From the IMG/VR virus record IMGVR_UViG_3300030098_004159, positions 1 through 44,035 of that record: 44,035 bases of DNA; one strand, 5' to 3'. Of this stretch, positions 6,719-13,990 are shown piece after piece. The notes below the pieces were generated by a model, which ran no database searches, had not been told where the DNA came from, and saw only the letters and a program-made list of their open reading frames with translations. Position 1 is the first letter of the stretch, and each line of letters starts with the position of its first letter. Origin of the DNA: a virus. The position numbers and the translations under genes were made by a program.

Positions 6719-6765
6719 AACAAACACCATTACGCAAACGGAGGTTAAGTATTCTCAATGAATAA
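6664..6765 (+). CDS. Possible basic micropeptide, 33 aa
   Basis: ATG 6664 has AAGGA 4-8 bases upstream and opens a 33-codon frame rich in Arg/Lys (context RAARLQGRKQ, then LRKRRLSILNE). It ends 8 bases inside the next gene. It runs through the repeat region, so its composition may simply reflect the repeats. Low confidence; listed because of the ribosome-like site and overlap with the following start. Confidence 0.25.
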   Translation: MSSHLLFRIYRAARLQGRKQTPLRKRRLSILNE

Positions 6766-6946
6766 CTTTTCAGAGACTTATTATCCTACAATACAAGGAT
6801 ACAGGTTAACACCTGAAGAGCATAAAGCTAATAACCAATGGTTTGCTTCAATGCTTGACAAGCTCACGGACGATGGTGTATTATATATACCAGTACTTCA
6901 TAAATCTTTTAACAAACAAGGAGATGAGATCAATGGCTTACTATGA
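6758..6946 (+). CDS. Small early hypothetical protein, 62 aa
   Basis: ATG 6758 is preceded by CGGAGG about 13 bases upstream. The product is soluble and mixed alpha-beta (NNFSETYYPTIQGYRLTPEEH, then DDGVLYIPVLHKSFNKQGDE). I recognise no family. It overlaps the next gene by 14 bases. The AAGGAG in its last codons serves as that gene's ribosome site. Confidence 0.6.
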   Translation: MNNFSETYYPTIQGYRLTPEEHKANNQWFASMLDKLTDDGVLYIPVLHKSFNKQGDEINGLL

Positions 6947-7136
6947 CATTCAGATAACCAGAGAAAAGTATATGTACACAGTACAAGCTGACTCTGAAGA
7001 ACAAGCCGAAGAGTATGCATTAAGCCGAGCTAATTGGGATTATGGTAATACACATTCTCATATTACTGAGGTTAGTCAATCTGAGGTTGACAGTCGACAT
7101 GCAGCAAAACATTGGCAAAACGTAAACACCCATTAA
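6933..7136 (+). CDS. Small early hypothetical protein, 67 aa
   Basis: I chose ATG 6933 (MAYYDIQITREKYMY) because AAGGAG lies about 9 bases upstream; an earlier in-frame ATG at 6924 is less well placed. The pattern YDIQITREKYMYTVQADSEEQAEEYALSRA is a strand followed by an acidic helix. It resembles small DpnD/PcfM-like or 'bacterial sensor' alpha-beta folds seen in phages, but this is a loose resemblance. It is soluble and acidic. Function unknown. Confidence 0.6.
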   Translation: MAYYDIQITREKYMYTVQADSEEQAEEYALSRANWDYGNTHSHITEVSQSEVDSRHAAKHWQNVNTH

Positions 7137-7141
7137 TTACC

Positions 7142-7348
7142 ATGACTACCACTAAACCACTCTACCTACTCATCAAACTAGACGTTGATGGAGAAATAGT
7201 CTTTGACTACAAGGACGCTGAAAACTATGCAAAAAACTTCTGTAATAACATGGAGTTTGAGCTAATTGACCATTGCTTAGAAGAAGAGGAGAACAATGAT
7301 CTTTACATTGGTTGTGACTCTGAAATTAAGGAGGAGGTATGGCCATGA
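7142..7348 (+). CDS. Small early acidic protein, 68 aa
   Basis: The first ATG in the frame is 7142. The frame extends upstream only through a TTG. The product begins with a strand (PLYLLIKLDVDGEIVFDY), continues as a helix (DAENYAKNFCNNMEFELIDHC) and ends in a very acidic tail (LEEEENND). No recognised domain; the fold outline resembles the preceding gene product. A GGAGGAGG ribosome site for the next gene lies in its last codons. Confidence 0.6.
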   Translation: MTTTKPLYLLIKLDVDGEIVFDYKDAENYAKNFCNNMEFELIDHCLEEEENNDLYIGCDSEIKEEVWP

Positions 7349-7422
7349 TCGTTTACTTTTTATTAGTCTTTGGTCTTTTATATATTGCATACATTCTACG
7401 TGTCTATGACCCACATAATTAA
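7339..7422 (+). CDS. Single-span membrane micropeptide, 27 aa
   Basis: ATG 7339 (or 7345, two codons later) follows a very strong GGAGGAGG site. The peptide is almost entirely one hydrophobic span (VYFLLVFGLLYIAYIL) with a short tail RVYDPHN, consistent with a single-pass inner-membrane peptide. It overlaps the genes on both sides in other frames. It is too short for family recognition. The ribosome site and clean membrane profile make translation plausible; a role in altering the host membrane is conjecture. Confidence 0.5.
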   Translation: MAMIVYFLLVFGLLYIAYILRVYDPHN

Positions 7423-7663
7423 GGTATGGAAGTATGCACTTGGCTCATTTTCAGATGAGAAAACTAAGGAAGTTGACAATCAAGTTGTTTTTGTTCGATC
7501 TCTTATCTTTTTATCTTATCTTATCACTAATTGTTTTATTATTAGTGGAGTAATTCGACATTGGAACTATGGCAACAACACCAAACTGGCAGCACCACAG
7601 CAAGAAGCTGCCCAAATACAAAAAGAAACCACAAATTATACGAGCTGCAAAGAAGCGAACTAA
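7406..7663 (+). CDS. Small membrane protein of a cyanophage-conserved type
   Basis: Start at ATG 7406 (85 aa); the upstream part of the frame has only a TTG and overlaps the micropeptide. The N-terminal part WKYALGSFSDEKTKEVDN, followed by a hydrophobic segment (LIFLSYLITNCFIISGVI) and a terminal His-Trp, matches a small membrane protein recurrent in marine cyanophages. The part after about residue 55 is low-complexity and overlaps another ORF (7569-7694), so the C-terminus may be less constrained. Function unknown; one membrane span. Confidence 0.65.
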   Translation: MTHIIKVWKYALGSFSDEKTKEVDNQVVFVRSLIFLSYLITNCFIISGVIRHWNYGNNTKLAAPQQEAAQIQKETTNYTSCKEAN

Positions 7664-7694
7664 GCAATTTCTAGCTCGTATTTTTTCACAATAA
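7569..7694 (+). CDS. Basic small protein, 41 aa
   Basis: ATG 7569 to TAA 7694, overlapping the C-terminal region of the membrane protein in another frame. The product is highly basic (HHSKKLPKYKKKPQIIRAAKKRTK), suggesting nucleic-acid binding. There is no clear ribosome site. Its stop codon lies within a TCACAATAAC motif. It may be a real small gene or the shadow of a poorly constrained tail; I cannot decide from sequence alone. Confidence 0.35.
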   Translation: MATTPNWQHHSKKLPKYKKKPQIIRAAKKRTKQFLARIFSQ

Positions 7695-7707
7695 CTATCA
7701 CAATAAC
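7686..7707 (+). repeat. TCACAATAAC pair
   Basis: Two exact copies at 7686-7695 and 7698-7707, 12 bp apart, immediately followed by AAGGAGG and a GGGACGCA element upstream of ATG 7724. The arrangement repeats that of the 6577-6718 block: the motif first, then AAGGA-type elements. Confidence 0.85.
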
Positions 7708-7723
7708 AAGGAGGCAGGGACGC

Positions 7724-7903
7724 ATGGAGACTCAGCGACTTCTAGATCCACACAAAGTTAAATATTATGTTACACTAAGAAGTGGTAGAGACTTCATTAT
7801 GAATAGTTCTCTAGACCCTGAAGAGGCGGCGTGGGACGCTCACGACGAGGCGTGTCTTATGGACGACTATGTAAACAACATTACACCTATTTGCGATGTC
7901 TAA
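7724..7903 (+). CDS. Small early acidic protein, 59 aa
   Basis: ATG 7724 to TAA 7903, with AAGGAGG about 11 bases upstream. The product has a basic N-terminal strand (HKVKYYVTLRSGRDFIM) and an acidic C-terminal helix (DPEEAAWDAHDEACLMDDYV) ending in CDV. The outline of strand plus acidic helix is shared with the two genes at 6933 and 7142. No family recognised. It overlaps the next start by 8 bases. Confidence 0.6.
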   Translation: METQRLLDPHKVKYYVTLRSGRDFIMNSSLDPEEAAWDAHDEACLMDDYVNNITPICDV

Positions 7904-8198
7904 ACGAAAGTATTACCCGAACAAATGGAAACAAGTTAAAGCTGTACCTGCAGAATACTTTGAGTCTATTGACTTTGAAGATCTTATGGATTGGAAGCTT
8001 GGAGGTTATGAACTACCAGAGGGTGTAGTATGTGTCTTACGAGAACGTAACCTTAAAACAAATAAGGTAAGTGAATATACTTACATGCAAATGTCAGCGG
8101 CTAAACGTCGTACAAATAAAATCATAAAGCAAGGAGATAGTGAGCTTACAATATGTACTCATCAACAAGTTGCACACATTGATTCCACCAATTTATAG
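7896..8198 (+). CDS. Early hypothetical protein, 100 aa
   Basis: ATG 7896 overlaps the preceding stop by 8 bases. The protein is basic at its N-terminus (SKRKYYPNKWKQVK), then has an acidic segment (YFESIDFEDLMDWKLGGYELPEG), a beta-like CVLRERNLKTNKVSEYTYMQ and a basic KRRTNKIIK. It is soluble, with no family I can name. It is part of the early chain leading to the RNA polymerase gene. Confidence 0.65.
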   Translation: MSKRKYYPNKWKQVKAVPAEYFESIDFEDLMDWKLGGYELPEGVVCVLRERNLKTNKVSEYTYMQMSAAKRRTNKIIKQGDSELTICTHQQVAHIDSTNL

Positions 8199-8205
8199 GA
8201 GAACC

Positions 8206-8373
8206 ATGAAAGAATCATTCAAGGACGTATATACATATGCTAGTCAAGCACTAGATATGATAGAACGTGAGAAGGATATTAATCCTAACTACAAGGAACT
8301 AAAGAAATTATTAACCGATCAAGTAAACGAAGAACTACATGATGTCACCTACTCCAGAGTCTCTAGTAAATGA
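8206..8373 (+). CDS. Small early helical protein, 55 aa
   Basis: I place the start at ATG 8206 because AGGAGA lies 5 bases upstream; the frame opens earlier but only as a shadow of the previous gene. The product is charged and helical (YASQALDMIEREKD, YKELKKLLTDQVNEELHD). It overlaps the RNA polymerase gene by 35 bases. No family recognised. Confidence 0.6.
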   Translation: MKESFKDVYTYASQALDMIEREKDINPNYKELKKLLTDQVNEELHDVTYSRVSSK

Positions 8374-10687
8374 ACAAGTTGAATTAGAGAGATCACAGAT
8401 AAGTCAAGGTCTCAAGCGTCTCAACGATAATACATTTAAACTTGAAGATAAAAGCTATGCTTCAGCTTCAGTTTATGGTATTGCATCTATTGATACTCTA
8501 CTACCTTTATTAGTAAAAAGAATTAACCAAACTACTAATAGAATTAAAGAAGGTAAAACAGGTGTAGCATTTAAGGAGATACACAAGTATCTAGCTGACT
8601 TAGAACCATTAGCCGCTGCAGCTATAGCATGTAAGATTACATTCGATAAAGTGTTTAGCTTTAAGGAAGGTAGTAATTTTGCTGTTAATGTATGTGACTC
8701 TATTGGTCATGCTATTGAAGATGAGTGTCAAATGAGACACTATGAAGACAAGGTGCCAGCTCTTTTAACTACATTAAAGAAAAACTATTGGCATAAGTCT
8801 ATTGGAACACAGCAAAAGCTAGTAGTGATCAAGACTTTGATGAATCGTTATAATGTATCTGCATGGACGCCATGGGGTAGATCAATTCGTGTGAAACTAG
8901 GAGGTTGGTTGCTTGACTGTATCATGGAGTCAAGTGGTTGGTTTTCTCAGGAGAAGATAAGAGAAGGACATAAAACTGTTACATATGTGTTACCAACTGC
9001 TGAGTTTTTGGATATCAAGGACGAAGTTATGGCAACTGCTGAACTGTTCTCACCATTAGCTTGGCCGATGCTAGTGATACCAAGGGATTGGAGTAATGAA
9101 GAACAAGGAGGTTACATTCTTAATGAAGTAATGTGTGGTCACGATTTAGTTAGAAGAGGCGATCCCTTACGTATACAGGGAGAAACACCACTAGACTTTC
9201 TAAATAAAATACAGAAGGTCGGATATAAACTAAATCCCTTTATAGTAATTACTGCTGAGTTCTTACAAGAAAAAGAAATTAGTGTTGGGAAATTCCTCCC
9301 TATCATTCATTATGATCTACCACCTAAACCTTTTGATATAGCTGAGAACAAGGAGTCTCGGAAGAACTATAGAAGAAAGACTGCTGAGGTATTAAATAGA
9401 CAAGCTCAGGAGACAAGAAGATCGTGTCGTACTCGTATGACAATGGAAGCTGTAGCTAAGTTTAAGGATAGAGATAGATTCTATATACCTTGGTCTTTTG
9501 ATTACAGAGGTAGAGCATATCCTATACCTGCATTCCTTACACCGCAAGATACTGACTTTGGAAAAAGTTTAATTAAGTTTGCGGATGAAGCTGAAGTTAC
9601 ACCTGAGTCTTATAAGTGGTTAGCTTTTCAAGTAGCTACTGCTTATGGTCTAGATAAACATACATGGAATGAGAGACAGCAATGGGTAAAGGATAACATA
9701 TTCACAATAACTCGAGTCGCCGAAGATCCTGTAGATAACTTAGGAGATTGGGAAGGAGCTGAAGAACCTTGGCAGTTCTTAGCAGCTTGCGAAGAGTATT
9801 ACCATTGCGTTATAAAGAAGGATAGACTAACTACTGGTCTATGTGTAGCTACAGATGCTACATGTAGTGGTCTTCAGATTCTAGCAGGTTTAGCTAGGGA
9901 CAAGTCGACAGCACAACTCGTCAATGTGTTGCCTTCTGATAGACCACAAGACGCTTATGCTGTAATAGCTAAGAAATCTAAACCTAATATACCTGAGGTC
10001 TTACACCCTGTCTGGGACAGGAAATGTTGTAAACGCACAGTTATGACAATACCTTACAATGCTAAGGCGTTTAGTAACAGAGCATACATCAGGGAGGCAC
10101 TCAAAGAAAAAGGTATAGAGGTTGATAAAGATGACCTTACAATAACTGTCAGAGCTGTCAGGGACGCAATGTCTAGGGTAGTTCCGGGTCCGATGTCTGT
10201 TATGAAATGGATTGAAGACGAGGTATCTAAAGCTATTAAACGAGGATCTACAGAATTAGAATGGATAACACCATCTGGATTTGTAGTAGTTCAACGTTTA
10301 ATGAAAAAGAAGATGGAGACTATAGAGTTAAAACTCTTAGGTCGTTGTCAATTAAGAGTAGCTACAGGAGATAAGGACGAAGTAGATAGGAATAGGCATA
10401 AAGCAGCAACTGCACCTAACCTTATCCATAGTCTAGATGCTTCACTACTACACCTAAGTGTTAAACGATTTAATGAACCCATCGCATTAATACATGACTC
10501 AGTACTATGTAGAGCTACTGATATGTCTTTACTGTCTACTATAGTCAGGGAAACATATATGCATCTATTTGCTGAACATGATTACCTAACAACCTTCGCC
10601 CAACAAATTGAGGCGGAGACTGAACCACCGATCATAGGAGATCTTGAACCGAGATCCGTGATTGATTCCACTTATTTTTTCTGTTAA
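8339..10687 (+). CDS. T7-type single-subunit RNA polymerase (gp1)
   Basis: Transcribes the middle and late phage genes (782 aa; T7 gp1 is 883, so the N-terminal domain is shortened). Motif A is DATCSGLQILAGLARD with catalytic Asp506. Motif B has Lys565 and Tyr573 in KRTVMTIPYNAKAF, the same 8-residue spacing as T7 Lys631/Tyr639. Motif C is ALIHDSV with catalytic Asp720. An upstream RFYIPWSFDYRGRAYPIP block is also typical. Two ATGs (8339, 8342) could serve as start; the gene overlaps its neighbour by 35 bases. It lies at the end of the host-promoter-driven early block, as in T7. Its promoter sequence is not established here; the TCACAATAAC motif is one candidate. Confidence 0.97.
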   Translation: MMSPTPESLVNEQVELERSQISQGLKRLNDNTFKLEDKSYASASVYGIASIDTLLPLLVKRINQTTNRIKEGKTGVAFKEIHKYLADLEPLAAAAIACKITFDKVFSFKEGSNFAVNVCDSIGHAIEDECQMRHYEDKVPALLTTLKKNYWHKSIGTQQKLVVIKTLMNRYNVSAWTPWGRSIRVKLGGWLLDCIMESSGWFSQEKIREGHKTVTYVLPTAEFLDIKDEVMATAELFSPLAWPMLVIPRDWSNEEQGGYILNEVMCGHDLVRRGDPLRIQGETPLDFLNKIQKVGYKLNPFIVITAEFLQEKEISVGKFLPIIHYDLPPKPFDIAENKESRKNYRRKTAEVLNRQAQETRRSCRTRMTMEAVAKFKDRDRFYIPWSFDYRGRAYPIPAFLTPQDTDFGKSLIKFADEAEVTPESYKWLAFQVATAYGLDKHTWNERQQWVKDNIFTITRVAEDPVDNLGDWEGAEEPWQFLAACEEYYHCVIKKDRLTTGLCVATDATCSGLQILAGLARDKSTAQLVNVLPSDRPQDAYAVIAKKSKPNIPEVLHPVWDRKCCKRTVMTIPYNAKAFSNRAYIREALKEKGIEVDKDDLTITVRAVRDAMSRVVPGPMSVMKWIEDEVSKAIKRGSTELEWITPSGFVVVQRLMKKKMETIELKLLGRCQLRVATGDKDEVDRNRHKAATAPNLIHSLDASLLHLSVKRFNEPIALIHDSVLCRATDMSLLSTIVRETYMHLFAEHDYLTTFAQQIEAETEPPIIGDLEPRSVIDSTYFFC

Positions 10688-10897
10688 ATGTACACACTAT
10701 TTGATAGTTTCTTTGCACCTCCTACTATTGTAGTGGTGTCTGAAGAAAGGCTAAAAGCTGCTGAATTGAAAGCTAAAGAGAAACAACTTTTAGAAGTTAA
10801 AGTACGCATAGAACAATTACAAGAGTTCTATGATAAACTTGATAACGAAGTTAAATCTCTTAAACCTGCTAACGAGGAGGTAGAATCTAATGGCTAG
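10688..10897 (+). CDS. Small coiled-coil protein, 69 aa
   Basis: Starts immediately after the RNA polymerase stop. Residues 18-60 form a continuous charged helix (EERLKAAELKAKEKQLLEVK..., then LQEFYDKLDNEVKSL) with a heptad-like Leu pattern, so a coiled coil. It carries an AGGAGG site at 10876-10881 for the next gene and overlaps it by 8 bases. No known function; its position between polymerase and gp2.5 suggests a small accessory factor. Confidence 0.65.
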   Translation: MYTLFDSFFAPPTIVVVSEERLKAAELKAKEKQLLEVKVRIEQLQEFYDKLDNEVKSLKPANEEVESNG

Positions 10898-11471
10898 AAC
10901 TATCCACAAAACTGAAAAACCCGTAACACTTGAGGGATTCCAAGCAATACTAGCACCTAGTAAATTTGGTTATTCACTCTCGGCTGTAGTTGATAACGAT
11001 GTTATCGACAAATTAGAAAATGAGCGAGCTGAAGTCCTTAAATGGGCAGAGTCTAAGCTCAAAAATCCGAAACGCTCTACGCTCAAACCTGAGCCATGGG
11101 AAGAGGTTTCAAAGGATAAGTATAAATTAAAATTCTCTTGGAATGAAGAGACTCGTCCTCCAGTAGTCGACACGGAGGGAACTCAACTTACTGATGTTAA
11201 AATACCTTTATATGCAGGATCTACTGTTAAACTGGGTTTCTATCAAAAACCATATATTCTTAGGGATGGGGTTACCTATGGTAGCTCTCTTAAGTTGGTT
11301 GGTGTACAAGTTATCTCAGTAAAAGGTGAGGCTGGAGTAGATACAGGAGACTTAGACGCTAATGAAGTTGCCGAGCTATTTGGTAAGTCTTCAGGATACA
11401 AGGCGGCTGACCCTAATGTAGTTCCAGATACCACACCTAGTTCCGTTGAAGATGACGAAGACGATTTCTAA
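10890..11471 (+). CDS. Single-stranded DNA-binding protein (T7 gp2.5-like)
   Basis: A 193-aa protein in the gp2.5 position before gp3 and gp4. It has the length, the lack of a bacterial SSB signature and the acidic, aromatic-terminated C-terminal tail (EDDEDDF) that T7 gp2.5 uses to contact polymerase and helicase. The core contains strand-rich segments such as YKLKFSWNEETRPPVVD and VKLGFYQKPYILRDG, consistent with an OB fold. It has a good AGGAGG ribosome site. The gp3 start lies within its last 20 bases. Confidence 0.88.
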   Translation: MARTIHKTEKPVTLEGFQAILAPSKFGYSLSAVVDNDVIDKLENERAEVLKWAESKLKNPKRSTLKPEPWEEVSKDKYKLKFSWNEETRPPVVDTEGTQLTDVKIPLYAGSTVKLGFYQKPYILRDGVTYGSSLKLVGVQVISVKGEAGVDTGDLDANEVAELFGKSSGYKAADPNVVPDTTPSSVEDDEDDF

Positions 11472-11820
11472 ATTTAAATCCAAGTTAGAAGAGAGAATAG
11501 CTACTCTCTTCGTAACGCTTGGAGTTAAGTACGAATATGAGTCTGAGAAAATATCTTATACAATTCAGCACTATTATTGCCCAGACTTTGTGCTTCCTAA
11601 TCATGTATATTTGGAAGCTAAAGGTTATTGGGCACCGGCTGATAGGCGTAAGATTTTAGCCGTGAAGAAGGATAATCCAGACATGGACTTACGTATGGTA
11701 TTCCAAGCACCTTACAATAAAATAAATAAAAATAGTAAGACTACCTATGCAATGTGGTGTGAAAAACATAACATTCCATGGACAGCTTACCATGACATAC
11801 CTATTGATTGGTTAACATGA
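11452..11820 (+). CDS. Endonuclease I, Holliday junction resolvase (T7 gp3-like)
   Basis: Resolves branched DNA and helps degrade host DNA. I use ATG 11452 (122 aa); a longer frame begins only with TTG. The catalytic set is visible: Glu13 in KLEERI, Asp45 in YCPDFVL, Glu55 and Lys57 in YLEAKGYW. The Asp-to-Glu spacing of 10 and Glu-x-Lys match T7 Asp55, Glu65 and Lys67. The gene overlaps gp2.5 upstream and the primase-helicase downstream (ATGA). High confidence from motif and position. Confidence 0.94.
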   Translation: MTKTISKFKSKLEERIATLFVTLGVKYEYESEKISYTIQHYYCPDFVLPNHVYLEAKGYWAPADRRKILAVKKDNPDMDLRMVFQAPYNKINKNSKTTYAMWCEKHNIPWTAYHDIPIDWLT

Positions 11821-13397
11821 CCGAGAACGAGTTCGTAAGACATATAGCTTGCGACAACTGTGGTTCATCAGATGCAAATTCCTTGTATTCTGATGGACAC
11901 ACTTACTGCTTCGTCTGTCATAATGTCACGGACGGAGATAAACCTATTCACAATAACAGAATGAAAGGAGCTGTATACCTTACAGGATCAGCCGAAAGGC
12001 TAAAAAAACGTAATATTTCTGAAAAAACTAACAAATTTTATCAAATACACATTGATGGTAATGAATTGAAGTTCCCTTACCATGATGAATCAGGAGTATT
12101 AAAAGGTATAAAAACCAAAACAAAGAAAAAAGATTTTCGTTATGAAGGAGTTTCCACTAATACCTTATTCGGTCAGCATCGCTTCCCTACTACTGGTAAA
12201 CGTATTGTTGTTACTGAAGGTGAACTAGACGCCGCCTCATGTTATGAAGCCATGCCTTCGTGGCCGATGGTATCACTACCTCATGGAGCTGCGGCAGCTA
12301 AAAAGGACATTCAAAAACAGATACCGTTATTCCAAGGTTATGAGGAAATTGTCTTATTCTTTGATAATGATGAAGCAGGTATTAAAGCAGCATCTGAAGC
12401 TGCATCCGTATTACCTCCCGGAAAAACAAAGATAGCTCGTTTGGAAGCATACAAGGATCCTTCAGAAGCATTGCAAGCCAACGACTCTGACGCAATTAGA
12501 AAAGCTATCTGGGATGCTAAACCTTACCGACCAGATGGTATTGTTGAAGGTAAATCATTATTAGAATTAATTACTACACCCACACCACCTGCAGATCACG
12601 AATATCCATTTCAAGGACTTAATGATATGCTGCATGGCATTAGGTACCAAGAATTAGTCACAATAACAAGTGGCTCAGGTATAGGTAAATCAAGTTTCTG
12701 CCGTCAAATTGCAGCAAAACTCTTAGATAATGGAGATAAAGTAGGCTACTTAGCTTTAGAGGAATCTAACAGACGAAGTGCTTTAGGACTAATGTCATGT
12801 GCATTAGGAAAATCTTTACACATAGGAGATCATGAACAAACAGAATTGGCAGACGCTTTTCGCTCTACTATGGAACATTGGAATTTATTCCTGTTTGATG
12901 GTTTTGGTTCGTATGATCCTGACACAATTTACTCTAGGATCGAATACCTTGCCTGTGGATTGGAATGTCGTATTGTATTCCTAGACCACTTGAGTATCTT
13001 ATTGTCTGGTTTAGATGGGGATGAGCGTCGTATGTTGGATCAAACTATGACTAAGTTAAGGTCATTAGTTGAACGTACTGGCATTACATTATTCCTAGTA
13101 TCACATTTACGGAGGAGTAACAATGATAGGACTTCGCACGAAGAGGGAGGAAAAGTATCCCTCAGCCAACTTAGAGGATCTCATAGCATTGCTCAACTCA
13201 GCGATAGCGTCATCGCTTTGGAGCGAGACCAACAGAGCGAAAATGATAGAGACGTTACCACGCTTAGAATTATTAAAAACCGTTATTCAGGAGAGACTGG
13301 ATTCGCAGGTAAAATAAAGTACAATTTATCTACATCGAGGTTTACTGAACATGAAACTACGCAAACACCAATTTTCGACCCAAGCACAGACTTCTGA
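11817..13397 (+). CDS. Primase-helicase (T7 gp4-like)
   Basis: Bifunctional replication enzyme, 526 aa (T7 gp4A is 566). I use ATG 11817, overlapping the gp3 stop as ATGA; a TTG 9 bases upstream is less likely. An N-terminal zinc ribbon has Cys12, Cys15, Cys31 and Cys34. The TOPRIM primase core shows Glu134 in VVTEGELDAA and Asp183/Asp185 in LFFDNDEAG. The RecA-type helicase has Walker A SGSGIGKSS (285-293) and Walker B ending in Asp390 (RIVFLDH). It contains two copies of the TCACAATAAC motif (11948, 12658) in different reading frames. Confidence 0.96.
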   Translation: MTENEFVRHIACDNCGSSDANSLYSDGHTYCFVCHNVTDGDKPIHNNRMKGAVYLTGSAERLKKRNISEKTNKFYQIHIDGNELKFPYHDESGVLKGIKTKTKKKDFRYEGVSTNTLFGQHRFPTTGKRIVVTEGELDAASCYEAMPSWPMVSLPHGAAAAKKDIQKQIPLFQGYEEIVLFFDNDEAGIKAASEAASVLPPGKTKIARLEAYKDPSEALQANDSDAIRKAIWDAKPYRPDGIVEGKSLLELITTPTPPADHEYPFQGLNDMLHGIRYQELVTITSGSGIGKSSFCRQIAAKLLDNGDKVGYLALEESNRRSALGLMSCALGKSLHIGDHEQTELADAFRSTMEHWNLFLFDGFGSYDPDTIYSRIEYLACGLECRIVFLDHLSILLSGLDGDERRMLDQTMTKLRSLVERTGITLFLVSHLRRSNNDRTSHEEGGKVSLSQLRGSHSIAQLSDSVIALERDQQSENDRDVTTLRIIKNRYSGETGFAGKIKYNLSTSRFTEHETTQTPIFDPSTDF

Positions 13398-13426
13398 GTT
13401 GAAAAAACCTAACCCACCTACTAAAG

Positions 13427-13990
13427 ATGCAATCCACCGAGCCAAATTTAGAGACAAAACCTTCAACTGGGACAACAGTAATAATAGACCTAGAGACAAA
13501 CGGTCTACTTAAGAATACAAGTACAATTCATTGTCTTGTTATTCATGACCTTGAAACAGGACTTACTGAACGTTTTAATGATACAGGTTCTGAAGAATCA
13601 ATAATTAGAGGTGCTCAGTATATTGAGATAGCTGATAGAATTATTGGACATAATATTATAGGATTTGATTTACCTATAATAAAAAAAATGTATTCATGGT
13701 TTGACCCTAAAGGTGAAATTATAGATACACTTGTTTTATCTCGATTATATCATCCAAATTTAATGGAGATAGACAAAAGAAGAAATTGGAAACATATGCC
13801 GTTACAATTATATGGTAGACATTCACTCGAAGCATATGGTTACCGATTAGGAGAATACAAAGGAAACTTTGGTAAAGAAACTGATTGGTCTACATGGAGC
13901 CAAGAGATGGAAGACTACTGCGTACAAGACGTTGCTGTTACTAAAAAACTATGCAATCATTTCCACCGTTACCTGAATGGGTCAAATTAG
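13427..13990 (+). CDS. DNA polymerase, 3'-5' exonuclease part (split gp5)
   Basis: A 187-aa protein holding only the proofreading domain of an A-family polymerase. Exo I is IDLETNG (Asp21, Glu23), Exo II is GHNIIGFD (Asp81) and Exo III is YCVQD (Tyr164, Asp168). It ends with TAG at 13990, 40 bases after the start of the polymerase part, which lies in another frame. T7 gp5 is one 704-aa chain, so the two products here (187 + 422 aa) together make a compact equivalent. Either they associate as subunits or a frameshift joins them. Confidence 0.88.
   Translation: MQSTEPNLETKPSTGTTVIIDLETNGLLKNTSTIHCLVIHDLETGLTERFNDTGSEESIIRGAQYIEIADRIIGHNIIGFDLPIIKKMYSWFDPKGEIIDTLVLSRLYHPNLMEIDKRRNWKHMPLQLYGRHSLEAYGYRLGEYKGNFGKETDWSTWSQEMEDYCVQDVAVTKKLCNHFHRYLNGSN

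Noticed and set aside
6558-6761. 67-codon frame rich in Thr and His
   Set aside because: It is produced by the TCACAATAAC and AAGGACGCA repeats, begins with TTG, and has no ribosome site or protein-like pattern.
13123-13317. 64-codon frame inside the primase-helicase gene
   Set aside because: Fully inside a conserved gene in another frame, with no ribosome site.
13940-13990. Programmed -1 frameshift joining exonuclease and polymerase
   Set aside because: The A6 run is not in the X-XXY-YYZ register needed for a canonical slip and no clear downstream stimulator is visible. Kept only as an option in the split-polymerase finding.
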